The notes under the pieces were generated by a model. That model was not told where the DNA came from. It saw nothing but the letters and a program-made list of their open reading frames with translations, and did not search any database. A stretch of DNA of 64,000 bases from positions 1,025,442 to 1,089,441 of the forward strand of contig CEFQ01000010.1 in NCBI GenBank assembly GCA_900068845.1. Direction: 5' to 3'. Position numbers and translations under genes: made by a program. Of the stretch, positions 46,448 through 56,128 are shown one piece after another (position 1 is the stretch's first letter; every line of letters starts with the position of its first letter). The stretch is from Enterobacter ludwigii. Lineage in GTDB: Bacteria > Pseudomonadota > Gammaproteobacteria > Enterobacterales > Enterobacteriaceae.

Positions 46448-47542
46448 ATGAGTGATAAACATCTTTTTCAGTGCGGGACACTGAACCAGCTAGCGTTGAA
46501 GAATCGCATCATGGTGGCGCCGATGACGCGCATCTCCGCCAGTGTCGATGGCGTGCCGGGCGAGCGTATGCAGCAATACTATCAGCGCTTCGTGCGCGGC
46601 GGATTTGGCGCCATCATCACTGAAGGCATCTATATCGATGAAGCCTGGTCACAAACCTATGCGTTTCAGGCCGGTCTGATCAACGCCAAACAGCGTGATG
46701 GATGGCGGGCGATCACCGATCGGGTGCATCAACGTGGTGGAAAAATCATTGCGCAGTTGATGCATGCCGGTGCGATTTCTCAGGGCAATATCTACCGACC
46801 GGATACGTTAGCGCCATCAGCGGTGCAGCCGCGTGGAGAACAATTGGGCTTCTATCACGGTCATGGTGCCTATCCGCTGCCACGTGAAATGGATGAAGAA
46901 CAGATCCTGCAGGTGATCGACAACTTTGCGCAAACTGCTGCGCGGGCCGTCGACGAAGCGGGTTTTGATGGCATCGAAATACACGGCGCAAACGGCTATC
47001 TGCTTGACCAGTTCTTTACCGATTACACCAACCAGCGCCGCGATCGCTGGGGCGGAGATATTGTTGCCCGGTTGTCTCTAACGCTGGAAGTCATCGCGGC
47101 GGTGCGCCAGCGCGTGGGTAAGGATGTTACCGTGGGCGTTCGCCTCTCACAGGGTAAAGTGAATGATTTCCATCACAAATGGCCGGAAGGCGAAGCGGGC
47201 GCACGTCAGGTATTCGCCGCGATCGCTGAGGCCGGCGTGGATTATCTGCACCTGACAGAATATGACGCGCTGCAGCCCGCGTTTGCCGATTCGCCGCTGT
47301 CGCTGGTGCAAATTGCGCGTCAGACGGCACCCAATATGCCGATTATCGCCAATGGTGCATTAAGTGATGCCCGCACGGCGGCACAGGCGCTGGAGCAGGG
47401 CGCGGATTATGTCTCGATTGGCAAGAGTGCGCTGGCCAATCCCGACTGGCCGATGCGGATTCGTGAGGCTACGGAACTGCGCCCCTTTGATAAAAACCTG
47501 CTGGCGCCGTCTGCGGACGTAAAAAACTGCGAGTTGGTGTAA
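46448..47542 (+). CDS. NADH:flavin oxidoreductase / old yellow enzyme family
   Basis: A 364-residue FMN TIM-barrel enzyme. It has LKNRIMVAPMTRISA at the N-terminus, the FMN/substrate motif HGANGYLLDQFFTDYTNQRRDRWGG, and IIANGALSDARTA with YVSIGKSALANPDWP for phosphate binding. Members reduce activated alkenes or nitro-compounds using NAD(P)H. Divergent LysR gene next door; the substrate is unknown. Confidence 0.87.
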   Translation: MSDKHLFQCGTLNQLALKNRIMVAPMTRISASVDGVPGERMQQYYQRFVRGGFGAIITEGIYIDEAWSQTYAFQAGLINAKQRDGWRAITDRVHQRGGKIIAQLMHAGAISQGNIYRPDTLAPSAVQPRGEQLGFYHGHGAYPLPREMDEEQILQVIDNFAQTAARAVDEAGFDGIEIHGANGYLLDQFFTDYTNQRRDRWGGDIVARLSLTLEVIAAVRQRVGKDVTVGVRLSQGKVNDFHHKWPEGEAGARQVFAAIAEAGVDYLHLTEYDALQPAFADSPLSLVQIARQTAPNMPIIANGALSDARTAAQALEQGADYVSIGKSALANPDWPMRIREATELRPFDKNLLAPSADVKNCELV

Positions 47543-47590
47543 ACCTCTTTAATGGGCGTGCAGTGGGCGCCCGTTTCATTTTCTCACGGG

Positions 47591-47616
47591 AAAGTTGTCC
47601 AACATTGTCCAACTTT
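47591..47616. promoter_or_regulatory. Direct and inverted repeat upstream of the TonB-dependent receptor
   Basis: TTGTCCAAC is repeated exactly at 47595-47603 and 47605-47613, a 10-bp period typical of OmpR-family response regulators. The whole is also framed by AAAGTTG and CAACTTT. It lies about 55 bp upstream of the receptor start. The adjacent two-component system is the natural candidate binder. Confidence 0.6.
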
Positions 47617-47668
47617 CACCGATGCGCATGAGTATGATTCGCGTTTTCAACTACACCCCTAATTGAAC

Positions 47669-49615
47669 ATGCGTAAACCGACTTTTGCTGTTAAACCCCT
47701 TTCTGTTGCCTGCATGGCAATGCTGCTGCCCGCCACGGCGCTAGCCCTTGATGATGACAACACCGCTGAAACTATGGTGGTGACCGCTTCCGGTTTTGAA
47801 CAGCGTCTGGAAGATGCACCGGCCTCGGTCACGGTGATCAACGGCGACGATCTGCGTAAGCGCTCGATTAATAATCTGGCCGATGCGGTGCGAGAGGTGG
47901 AAGGCGTGGCGGTGATCGGTGGTGCCAATGAAAGCGATATTTCGATTCGTGGCATGCCGGGCGATTACACCCTCATTCTGGTGGATGGCGTGCGCCAAAG
48001 CGGCCGCGATTCGCGCGTTAACGGCAACGGCGGTTATGAGCAGAGCTTCATTCCGCCTGCTTCGGCCATTGAACGTATTGAGGTGATCCGCGGGCCGATG
48101 TCATCGCTGTATGGCTCCGATGCGATTGGCGGCGTGATCAACATCATTACGCGTAAAGTCACGCCGCAGTGGAACGGCTCGCTGTCGTGGGATTATGCGG
48201 TGCGCCAGCACAAGGATCAGGGCAACGCCAGTAACAATCAGTTCTACCTGAATGGCCCGCTGATTGCCGATCGTCTCGGGTTGCAGTTGTGGGGACGCTA
48301 TCTGAATCGTCAGGGTGATGATGACGTGCAGAATACCAACGGCTATACCCAAGCCGATCATCGTGATATCACCGCACGCCTCGTGTTTACGCCAAACGCT
48401 CAGCACGACATTACGCTGGAAGGGGGCGTGAGCCGCCTGAAAAACGGCGAAGGTGAAAGCGCCAACTGGGCGACGCGTGAACAGAAGAATAATCGCGACC
48501 ACTGGTCGCTGGCGCATGAAGGGCGCTGGGGATGGGCAACCTCGACGCTGGCGTTTTCTCAGGAAGAGACCAGCCGCGAAGGGCTCGCCAGCCCGTCACA
48601 ATCCGATGTCTATGGCCGCAAACCGACCATCAAAAACAGCGTATTGGATGCCAAGCTGGTGATGCCAACCGCCTATCACACGACTACCGCTGGCGCGCAG
48701 TGGCAGGAAAATGCGCTGAAGGACTGGAATCAGGGCGACGGCACGCGCGTCAATCATCGCTATAGCGTGGTGCAGCGTGCGCTGTTCCTCGAAGATGAGT
48801 GGCGCATGCTGGAATCCTTCTCGCTGACGGGCGGCTTGCGTCTCGATAATCATGAGCAATATGGCAACCACTACAGCCCGCGCATTTACGGCATCTGGTA
48901 TGTCAGCGATGAATGGACGCTGAAAGGTGGCGTAGCGCGTGGTTTCAAAGCGCCGGAAATTCGTGCGGTGATCGAAGATTATGCGGTACTGCGTCGCAAT
49001 CGCTTTGCGATGTTGGGTAATCCAAATCTCAAGCCGGAAACCAGCACCAACTATGAATTGTCGGCGATGTGGTCGAACCGCGACGATCTTTCGGCCAGCG
49101 CGACCTTTTTCTACAACGATTTTAAAGACAAGCTGTCGACCGTGACCACCGATCAGCGGTGGAACGGCTACATCATCATGGATCGCGTTAACATCGACAA
49201 AGCAGTAATCCGCGGCGTGGAGTTGACCGGTAGCTGGAAAATTACCTCGGATGTGTCGCTGAAAGGGAACTATACCTGGCTCGATTCCGAGCAGAAAAGT
49301 GGCAGCAATCGTGGCGCACCGCTGGCGTTGACGCCAAAACACAAAGCCAGCCTGCGCAGCGAATGGCATGTCACCGAAGCCACGCAGCTGTGGGCTGCCG
49401 CTAACTATTACGGCAAAGAGTACGGTACTAGCGTCACGGAAGACGCGGCGCCGGATTACCTTACTGCCGATCTCGGTATATCACATCAGTTGACGCACAA
49501 CCTGACGTTGAACGGCGCCATCTACAATATCGGCGACAAACGACTGGATGATGAAACCTATGGTACGGTCAATTACGGCCGCACTTTCTGGGGTGGCGTG
49601 ACGCTCAGCTTCTGA
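47669..49615 (+). CDS. TonB-dependent outer-membrane receptor, siderophore (FepA/CirA) type
   Basis: A 648-residue receptor: signal peptide (ends ALALD), TonB box ETMVVTAS, plug domain with SVTVINGDDLRKRSINNLADAVREVEGV and IERIEVIRGPMSSLYGSDAIGGVINIITRK, then a 22-strand barrel ending in the aromatic C-terminus TLSF. The length fits catecholate or colicin-I-type receptors. It is convergent with a two-component system with an 11-bp overlap of coding ends. No clear Fur box was seen; control by the neighbouring response regulator is suspected. Confidence 0.88.
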   Translation: MRKPTFAVKPLSVACMAMLLPATALALDDDNTAETMVVTASGFEQRLEDAPASVTVINGDDLRKRSINNLADAVREVEGVAVIGGANESDISIRGMPGDYTLILVDGVRQSGRDSRVNGNGGYEQSFIPPASAIERIEVIRGPMSSLYGSDAIGGVINIITRKVTPQWNGSLSWDYAVRQHKDQGNASNNQFYLNGPLIADRLGLQLWGRYLNRQGDDDVQNTNGYTQADHRDITARLVFTPNAQHDITLEGGVSRLKNGEGESANWATREQKNNRDHWSLAHEGRWGWATSTLAFSQEETSREGLASPSQSDVYGRKPTIKNSVLDAKLVMPTAYHTTTAGAQWQENALKDWNQGDGTRVNHRYSVVQRALFLEDEWRMLESFSLTGGLRLDNHEQYGNHYSPRIYGIWYVSDEWTLKGGVARGFKAPEIRAVIEDYAVLRRNRFAMLGNPNLKPETSTNYELSAMWSNRDDLSASATFFYNDFKDKLSTVTTDQRWNGYIIMDRVNIDKAVIRGVELTGSWKITSDVSLKGNYTWLDSEQKSGSNRGAPLALTPKHKASLRSEWHVTEATQLWAAANYYGKEYGTSVTEDAAPDYLTADLGISHQLTHNLTLNGAIYNIGDKRLDDETYGTVNYGRTFWGGVTLSF

Positions 49616-50960
49616 TGCCATCCGGCAGCATAACGGTGACACATAATCCGGCCGGGGGACGATTCGCCAGCGTCAGTTCCCCGCCGTGCGCATGAATATT
49701 CGATTGTGCGATGGCTAATCCGAGGCCTAAACCGCCGCCCGCGGTATTCTCAGTGCGCGGTGTGTCGCAGAAACGTACAAAGGGTTCGCAGGCTTGCTCC
49801 AGCTGTTCAGCCGACAAGCCCGCACCCTGATCCAGCACCTCAATCTGCACCCAGCCCGGCAGTTGCGTCAGCGTTAGCACGGCATCGCCGCCATACTGCA
49901 ACGCGTTTTCAATCAGATTACTCAGCGCGCGTTTGATCGCCACCGGACGACACATCAGCTCAATATCCGGCTCACCATGCCAGGTGACGACTTTACCCAG
50001 CAGCAGGTAACGGCGGGTTAAATCGGCCAGCATCTGACTAAGATTGCAGCGCTGCGGCAGCGCGTGTTGCACCTCACCGCGAATAAAATGCAAGGTTTCG
50101 TGCACCATGGCGCGCAGTTCATTTAGGCTTTCCAGCATGTCATCACGCGCATCACCCTCTGGCATCAACTCCACCTGCAAGCGTAATTCGGTGATCGGCG
50201 TGTTGAGGTCGTGGCTCATCGCAGCCAGCATGCGCGTGCGGCTATCCAGGTGACGCGCCAGCCTAAGCTGCATGAGATTAAAAGCCTGGGTTAATTCCCG
50301 CGATTCCTGCGGCCCGGTGATCGGCAACGTGGTGCGCCATTCGCCACGACTAATGGCATCGGCAGCGCTGGCTAAGCGCCGAATCGGTCTGACCACGCGA
50401 TAGATAAAATAGAGGCTGAGCAGCAGCAACGGCACGCTCACGATAGGCAGGGAAAATGACAGTAGCTGCGTCCACTCATAAGCGGGCATAACCGATTGCA
50501 CGCTATTAAAGTAGCGACCATCGGGCAGGGCAATGGTGACGCGCAGGCGCAACGGCTCATGGCGCGCCGCGCTAAAAATATGCCTGCGCGCCAGGCCGCC
50601 ATCAGCACTTTCGAGTTGCAGGGTGACGTTGGCCGACGTGGTTAATTTTAACTGATTAACCAGTGAGTCACGTAGACGTTGCTCCTCATCGCGCAGCGCA
50701 ATGTCCTGCACTTCCGGACGCTGCGCCAGCCAAAAACGGGCACCGTCCGCGCGCGTTAACGCAACGTTCTCTGCGCCCGCCAGGCTTTCGTGGTAGGCCA
50801 GCACCACGCGCTCGACGGCAATGTTGCGGGTAGAAGGCGTGAGTAAATTGCCCAGCAACTGCGTAGCCGCAACGGCAGCGAGATTGGCCAACAGCAACGC
50901 CACAATCATCAGCCCGGCAAGCTGGCTCATCATGCGCCTTGGTAATAGTGGGCTTAGCAT
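49605..50960 (-). CDS. Sensor histidine kinase
   Basis: A 451-residue kinase with two membrane helices (about residues 12-35 and 165-190), a periplasmic sensor region between them, HAMP (~190-240), DHp with the phospho-His at residue 250 in MSHDLNTPITELR, and the catalytic domain with N-box NLIENALQYGG, DQGAGLS and GGGLGLGLAI. It overlaps the response regulator by seven bases. The signal may relate to the ligand of the TonB receptor. Confidence 0.9.
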   Translation of the reverse strand: MLSPLLPRRMMSQLAGLMIVALLLANLAAVAATQLLGNLLTPSTRNIAVERVVLAYHESLAGAENVALTRADGARFWLAQRPEVQDIALRDEEQRLRDSLVNQLKLTTSANVTLQLESADGGLARRHIFSAARHEPLRLRVTIALPDGRYFNSVQSVMPAYEWTQLLSFSLPIVSVPLLLLSLYFIYRVVRPIRRLASAADAISRGEWRTTLPITGPQESRELTQAFNLMQLRLARHLDSRTRMLAAMSHDLNTPITELRLQVELMPEGDARDDMLESLNELRAMVHETLHFIRGEVQHALPQRCNLSQMLADLTRRYLLLGKVVTWHGEPDIELMCRPVAIKRALSNLIENALQYGGDAVLTLTQLPGWVQIEVLDQGAGLSAEQLEQACEPFVRFCDTPRTENTAGGGLGLGLAIAQSNIHAHGGELTLANRPPAGLCVTVMLPDGIRS

Positions 50961-51706
50961 GTGATCGGTTGCACCGTTTGTACCTCAGCGGTGAAGCGAT
51001 AGCCTTCGCCCCACACCGTATCCAGCAGCACGCAGCCGGGCAGAACCTGCTCCAGTTTGATTCGCAGGCGGCTCACTTGACGATCGATGGCACGATCAAA
51101 CACCTCGTTGCCCGGCGTGACGCAGCGATCCATCAACGCTTCCCGACTCAACACCTGATACGGATCGGCGAGAAAGGCCGACAGCAGTTTGGCTTCCATG
51201 GTGCTGAGGCGAACGCTTTGCTGCTGTTGATTGCTTACCCGACGCGAGGCGGGATTGAATATCAGCGTGGAAAAGTGAACGGGTTGCACCGCAGGGGACG
51301 TTTTTTCACTCGTCAGATTAGGCCGGCGATCGGCACGTCGCAGCACCGTGTGTATCCGCGCCAGCAACTCGCGCGGTTCAAAAGGTTTAACCACGTAATC
51401 ATCGGCGCCCAGTTCAAGGCCCGTCACGCGATCATCCAGAGCATCACGCGCGGTTAACAGGATCACCGGCGTTTTATAATGGCGTTGAATTTGCTGACAG
51501 AGTTGCATGCCGTCGCCGTCGGGCAGCATCACATCCAGCACAATCAGATCGAACGTCGCGGTGCGTAGCAGCGTCCAAAGTGAGGCGGCATCCTCTGCGG
51601 TTACCACAGAAAAGTGCTGACGACGCAAGTAAGTGGCAAGCGGTTCACGGATTTTGCGGTGATCGTCAACCACCAAAATTTTTATTGGTGCTGGCGTAGC
51701 GTTCAT
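50954..51706 (-). CDS. OmpR-family response regulator
   Basis: A 250-residue regulator with the receiver domain (acidic pair at 14-15, phospho-Asp58 in LIVLDVMLPDGDG, Lys in YVVKPFEP) and a winged-helix DNA-binding domain (ending around VRLSTMEAKLL...VWGEGYRF). The start at 51706 is preferred to an upstream in-frame start, since the receiver then begins at the proper distance. First gene of the two-component operon. Confidence 0.88.
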   Translation of the reverse strand: MNATPAPIKILVVDDHRKIREPLATYLRRQHFSVVTAEDAASLWTLLRTATFDLIVLDVMLPDGDGMQLCQQIQRHYKTPVILLTARDALDDRVTGLELGADDYVVKPFEPRELLARIHTVLRRADRRPNLTSEKTSPAVQPVHFSTLIFNPASRRVSNQQQQSVRLSTMEAKLLSAFLADPYQVLSREALMDRCVTPGNEVFDRAIDRQVSRLRIKLEQVLPGCVLLDTVWGEGYRFTAEVQTVQPITC

Positions 51707-51826
51707 TGGGATGTTCCAGAGAAAAGCGCGCCCAGGCGGCAAAGAGCCGTAGCTTAATTGAGAATGCTTTTCATCTGCAACTGCAACCGCGCCTAACGGC
51801 GGAGAGCACCTCCGCCTGCAAAGACA

Positions 51827-52735
51827 TTAGTGCGCGAAGGCCCACGTCAATTTGCCGTTGTCGGAGACCAGCTTATCCAGCTTCTTCTCGTTCACTTTCT
51901 TGCGCGCACCAAGGCGCTCCGCAGTGAGCGGGCCGCTATCCCCTTGAGCAATGACCGTGTCTTTCGGCACGCTGGTCATCTTCTCTGCGATGATTTCCAG
52001 CGCTTTGGCGTAACCGCTGCGATTATTGAGGTCAAAGTTCTTCAGGGGGAGCTGCGTTTCCAGCCATTTTCCCCAGAAGAATTCCAGGAACGGCGGCGGA
52101 TTCTGCTCTTTCTCAAAGCCAATATCGCGCACAAAATAGACCAGCGAGCGGTATTCATCATTCTGCATATGCTGGCGACCCAGCTCTTTCGGCAGTGCAT
52201 CCGTTTGAATTTTGCCAGACGGCGTATCCAGCCACGTCAGATGTGCTGCTTCCATTTTTTGCCAGAAGGCGGACATGGTTTTCAGGTTGCGGAAATCATC
52301 GGTGATGCGCACCTGTACCGGCGTGTTAAGACCGGCGATATCGGCGAAATTGCTGAAAGTATGATGACCATCGGTGAGGTACAGCACATTATCCGGTGCA
52401 ATCACTGCGGTTTTCATCGGGCCAGGTGCGCTGCCGACCGGCGCTTTGCAGCGAAAGCTGCTGGGCTGTGAGAGACGCGATTTGCCATCAAAGGTGTCGA
52501 CGCCTTTTTGCCCCATGCTTTCGCAATAATCATCAAACAGCTTTTTCGGTTCGGCTTCATAACGATGCTGCTTGTAGTCCAGTTGACGATAGCCAATGGC
52601 GGCCTGCGTCGGATGGAGTTGCGCTAACTGCACTTGCACAATATCACCGGCTTTGATGTCAGCGGGCAGCGCGGCGGACGCCGATCCGGCTGACCACAAT
52701 AGCGCCAGTATTGACCACGGTGTTCTCATTCCCAT
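51827..52735 (-). CDS. Exported ParB/Srx-fold protein (ParBc_2 type)
   Basis: A 302-residue protein with an N-terminal signal peptide (ends SASAA) followed by a ParB-like domain with LAQLHPTQAAIGYRQLDY and the motif YLTDGHHTFSNF. This group is annotated as ParB-like nuclease or ParB/Srx-domain proteins, but the export signal argues against a chromosome-partitioning role. The function is not known to me. Single gene, with a terminator-like GC-rich inverted stretch after it. Confidence 0.7.
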   Translation of the reverse strand: MGMRTPWSILALLWSAGSASAALPADIKAGDIVQVQLAQLHPTQAAIGYRQLDYKQHRYEAEPKKLFDDYCESMGQKGVDTFDGKSRLSQPSSFRCKAPVGSAPGPMKTAVIAPDNVLYLTDGHHTFSNFADIAGLNTPVQVRITDDFRNLKTMSAFWQKMEAAHLTWLDTPSGKIQTDALPKELGRQHMQNDEYRSLVYFVRDIGFEKEQNPPPFLEFFWGKWLETQLPLKNFDLNNRSGYAKALEIIAEKMTSVPKDTVIAQGDSGPLTAERLGARKKVNEKKLDKLVSDNGKLTWAFAH

Positions 52736-52862
52736 TCCTCAAATCGCCAATCGCAGAGGGGAACAATAGCATTACTGTCATTTTGCCGCTGTAGAGTTAT
52801 GGCTCGCGGTTGCCCAGTGGCAACCCGTCATCCAGACATCTGACCACTACGGAGCGTTGATT

Positions 52863-53495
52863 ATGGCACTCGCTGCTGTGCAACCGGCAAAACTGCAACA
52901 TACCGTTATCGATCCCAGCGTGCGCATGCGCGAAACCCAGATTGGCGCGCAATGTGAAGTGCTGGCCGAAACCTATATTGAATACAGCGAACTGGGCGAC
53001 TTTTCCTATCTGGGAGAACACTGCTGTGTCGCCGATGCGCAGATTGGCCGCTTTACCGCCATTGCCAATCATGTACGGATTGGCGCGCCCAATCACCCGA
53101 TGGATCGCGCCTCGCAGCACCGTTTTACCTATTGCCCGGAATACTATGATGCACAGGCGGCGCGTGATGATGACTTCTTTGCTGCCCGACGTGCCGAACG
53201 CGTGGTGATTGGCAATGATGTGTGGATAGGTCATGGCGTGATAGTGCTGCCGGGCGTGACGGTGGGTGATGGTGCGGTGCTGGCTGCCGGTGCAGTGGTC
53301 ACCAAAGATGTGCCGCCTTATACCATTGTGGGTGGTGTGCCAGCCAAAGTCATCCGTGCGCGTTTCGCTACGGATATTGCCGCGCAGCTGCAGGCGATTG
53401 CCTGGTGGAACTGGCCGCTGGAGAAGCTGATGGCCAATCTGGCGGATTTTCAGTCTTCCGATCTCCGCGCATTTTGCCAGCGGCACAGCCGCTAA
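52863..53495 (+). CDS. Left-handed beta-helix acetyltransferase, phosphonate/CatB-like
   Basis: A 210-residue hexapeptide-repeat protein: [20 protein letters not shown] and later [37 protein letters not shown], with the His and insert ([14 protein letters not shown]) seen in CatB/phosphonate-metabolism acetyltransferases. The start at 52863 has GGAG eight bases upstream. No phn genes are nearby, so the acceptor is unknown. Confidence 0.8.
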   Translation: MALAAVQPAKLQHTVIDPSVRMRETQIGAQCEVLAETYIEYSELGDFSYLGEHCCVADAQIGRFTAIANHVRIGAPNHPMDRASQHRFTYCPEYYDAQAARDDDFFAARRAERVVIGNDVWIGHGVIVLPGVTVGDGAVLAAGAVVTKDVPPYTIVGGVPAKVIRARFATDIAAQLQAIAWWNWPLEKLMANLADFQSSDLRAFCQRHSR

Positions 53496-53579
53496 AAGCG
53501 GTGTAAACGCCGTCTATCGTCGCAAGTATTCTCCAGCTAACTCAAATTACCCTGTTTTTGCGATTGCTTGCGCGGCGGA

Positions 53580-54548
53580 TTATACCAACGGCGGATGAAT
53601 AACCATCGCCGACAGCACCGCCTCCTGCGGTAGCCCAACATGCAGCAAAATCTGCTGGCGATAATGTTCATCGGCATCGCGCGCCTCGTCACTGAGTAAA
53701 ACACCCACTTCATTGACGTTCTTACCGGCCACCAGCACCTTGTCACGCGCGGCACTGCGCATCCATTCGTACTCGATATCAATGTGCCCGGTATCAATAC
53801 AGCGAATGCCATGCTGACTGAGATCGTAAGCCAGCACCGTTGCTGTGGGGCCGAGCGACATCAGTACCATATCGTAATCGCGTGCGTGCGCCAGTACAGA
53901 GCTGTAGAGATCGTTGTAAACCGAGAAGGCGTTACGATTCAGCGTGGTGATGCGTTTAATATCCCGCGCACCCGCGAGCAGATTGTTACCGATGCCGAGA
54001 CGCGTGCCGCTACCTTCCACGACTAATATTTTTTTATCGCTGAACAGCTGTTTGAACTTATTAAACACGCGTTCTGCCTGCTGCTTATCTTTATAATCAT
54101 GATAGGGACGCGTAACGGAGGTGTTGCCGTAGCGGTAATCTTTCTTTAATAACGCTTCATAATGGCGAAAATAAAACGCTTTATGAAAAAACCAGAAAAG
54201 GGCCGAACCAAATCGCATATTCCCAGTGCCTCGAAAGGCATCGGGCATACACAATAAACAGGTATTTTTCGGCTGACTTCCGCGCCGCAAAATTTCTTTC
54301 AGGCGAAGAGAAAGACGTTCATCGAAAGATTGAAAACCGATATTTTTAAATAAGGTCATTTCCAGTTCTCCATCGCCATAGCGGCTTACCGACAGCACGT
54401 CGTTGTTGAGCAGCAAGTCAATGGTCTGCTCAGGTGACATTACCTGATATTGCCGGGCTCGCGCATTGGCAACCGGAAACTTAAAAGCAGCGTGTGTGAG
54501 TTTAAAAGGAAAACGTAATTTACGATAAAAGAAATCTGCGCTGATCAT
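53580..54548 (-). CDS. GT-D-fold glycosyltransferase
   Basis: A 322-residue protein of the GT-D (DUF1792) family. The nucleotide-sugar site motif SRYGDGELEMTLF is near the N-terminus, and VVEGSGTRLGIGNNLLAGARDIKRI and SLGPTATVLAYDLSQHGIRCIDTGHIDIEYEW follow. Known members transfer glucose in O-glycan or polysaccharide assembly. There is no signal peptide or membrane helix. It is an isolated gene, with no other polysaccharide genes in the window. The ATG at 54548 is six bases after AAGAAGG; two codons upstream are alternative starts. Confidence 0.75.
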   Translation of the reverse strand: MISADFFYRKLRFPFKLTHAAFKFPVANARARQYQVMSPEQTIDLLLNNDVLSVSRYGDGELEMTLFKNIGFQSFDERLSLRLKEILRRGSQPKNTCLLCMPDAFRGTGNMRFGSALFWFFHKAFYFRHYEALLKKDYRYGNTSVTRPYHDYKDKQQAERVFNKFKQLFSDKKILVVEGSGTRLGIGNNLLAGARDIKRITTLNRNAFSVYNDLYSSVLAHARDYDMVLMSLGPTATVLAYDLSQHGIRCIDTGHIDIEYEWMRSAARDKVLVAGKNVNEVGVLLSDEARDADEHYRQQILLHVGLPQEAVLSAMVIHPPLV

Positions 54549-54784
54549 CATCACCTTCTTTTTATTAGCGGCCTTGCCGCAGAGCAGTTACGTGATTTAT
54601 ATCACGCTAAATCAGCGTAAACAGGCTGAGGAAACTCTCAAAAAGTCATTGCGCCGCAATGGCTAATCAATTTAGAGAAGGTTAAATAAAGACAGCGGAA
54701 ATAAAAATGCAATAAAAGCACGCTTATTCTCGCCGCTGCAATAAAGGTTGCCAGGAATAATCGCAGCGGCGTGTTAATGATTAA

Positions 54785-56128
54785 TTAAGTTATTTCAATT
54801 GATGATGAACGGTGAAAGCGATTTTCCGGCTTTACTAAGCCTAAACGATCGCGCAGCGTGCCTGGCTGATACTCAGAGCGGAATACACCCGCGGCCTGCA
54901 GGCGCGGTACTACCTGTTCGAGGAAGCGGTCTTCGTTCTCGTCAATATAGGTGGGCAGAATGACAAAACCGTCGCAGGCCTGATGCTGATACCAGTCAGT
55001 CATTTGCTGCGCGATCGTGTCGGCGGTGCCGGTGGGGGCCGGGAACGATAAGCTCTCGGCGTAGCGTTTCGCCATTTCACCCAGCGTCAGTTTCTGCTCA
55101 ATGGCGCTGGCAATCACATACTGGAAACGGCCTTTGCTGCCGGTGATTTTTTCACGCAGATCGGGCACTGGACCGTCAATCGGATACGGCGACAGATCGA
55201 TATTCATGCTGGCCGAGACAAAGCTCAGGCCCGATTCCACGGTGATCAATGATTTCAGATACTCTGCACGCTCCTCTGCGTCGCGCTGGGTGTTGCCGAC
55301 AATCGGCACCATGCCGGGCAGAATACGCAGTTGATCGGGCTGACGCTGATACTGCAGCGCACGCTGTTTCAGGGTGTGGTAGAAATGCTGCGCACGTTCC
55401 CGATTGGGTTGCACCACAAACAGCACTTCCGCCTGTTGCGCTGCCAGATCGATAAAGGCTTCCGACACGCCAGCCTGAATCACTACCGGATGACCTTGCG
55501 GCGGACGCGGCAGGTTAAGCGGGCCCTGCACATCGAAAGATTCCCCCTGATGATCGAGCCGATGGAAGCGTGCCGGGTCGGCAAAGCGCGCCTGCGCTTT
55601 ATCCAGAATCAGCGCGTCCTCTTCAAAGCTGTCCCACAGCGCTTTCATGACATCGATAAATTCGGCCGCGCGGCGATAGCGATCTTCATGGCTGAAGTGT
55701 TCGCTGCGACCAAAGTTGCGCGCTTCGGCGTGGCTCAGCGAGGTAACCACGTTCCACGCTGCGCGTCCGCCGCTGATATGGTCAATGTTCGCCAGCTGAC
55801 GCGCCGTGGTGTAAGGCACCGAATAGGAGGAGGAAACGGTGCCGCCGAGGCCGATATGGTCAGTAACCGCCGCCAGTGCAGCTAATAATGTTAAGGGTTC
55901 AGACCAGCCCACCTGACGATGCTGAACGGTGTGCGCCAGATGACCGCCGTAAACATCATCAATTGCCAGCTTGTCAGCGACAAAAATCATATCCAGCTTC
56001 GCGGCTTCGGCGCGCTGGGCAATTTTGCGGTACAGCGACCAGTTGCTGCCGCCGGTTGCAGCCGAATCGGCATGACGCCAGCCGCCCTGATGAATTCCGG
56101 AGTCGAGGTAGAGTGCCAGGTTCATCAT
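54785..56128 (-). CDS. LLM-class flavin-dependent monooxygenase (NtaA/SnaA/DszA type)
   Basis: A 447-residue luciferase-like FMN-dependent monooxygenase of the NtaA/DszA/SnaA group. Marks are LDSGIHQGGWRH, SEPLTLLAALAAVTDHIGLGGTVSSSYSVPY, HISGGRAAWNVVTS and HPVVIQAGVSEAF. Substrates include chelators, sulfones and organosulfur compounds. Its start overlaps the stop of the SsuA-like binding-protein gene (ATGA), so the two are one operon. The flavin reductase and the ABC permease are missing here. Confidence 0.83.
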   Translation of the reverse strand: MMNLALYLDSGIHQGGWRHADSAATGGSNWSLYRKIAQRAEAAKLDMIFVADKLAIDDVYGGHLAHTVQHRQVGWSEPLTLLAALAAVTDHIGLGGTVSSSYSVPYTTARQLANIDHISGGRAAWNVVTSLSHAEARNFGRSEHFSHEDRYRRAAEFIDVMKALWDSFEEDALILDKAQARFADPARFHRLDHQGESFDVQGPLNLPRPPQGHPVVIQAGVSEAFIDLAAQQAEVLFVVQPNRERAQHFYHTLKQRALQYQRQPDQLRILPGMVPIVGNTQRDAEERAEYLKSLITVESGLSFVSASMNIDLSPYPIDGPVPDLREKITGSKGRFQYVIASAIEQKLTLGEMAKRYAESLSFPAPTGTADTIAQQMTDWYQHQACDGFVILPTYIDENEDRFLEQVVPRLQAAGVFRSEYQPGTLRDRLGLVKPENRFHRSSSIEIT

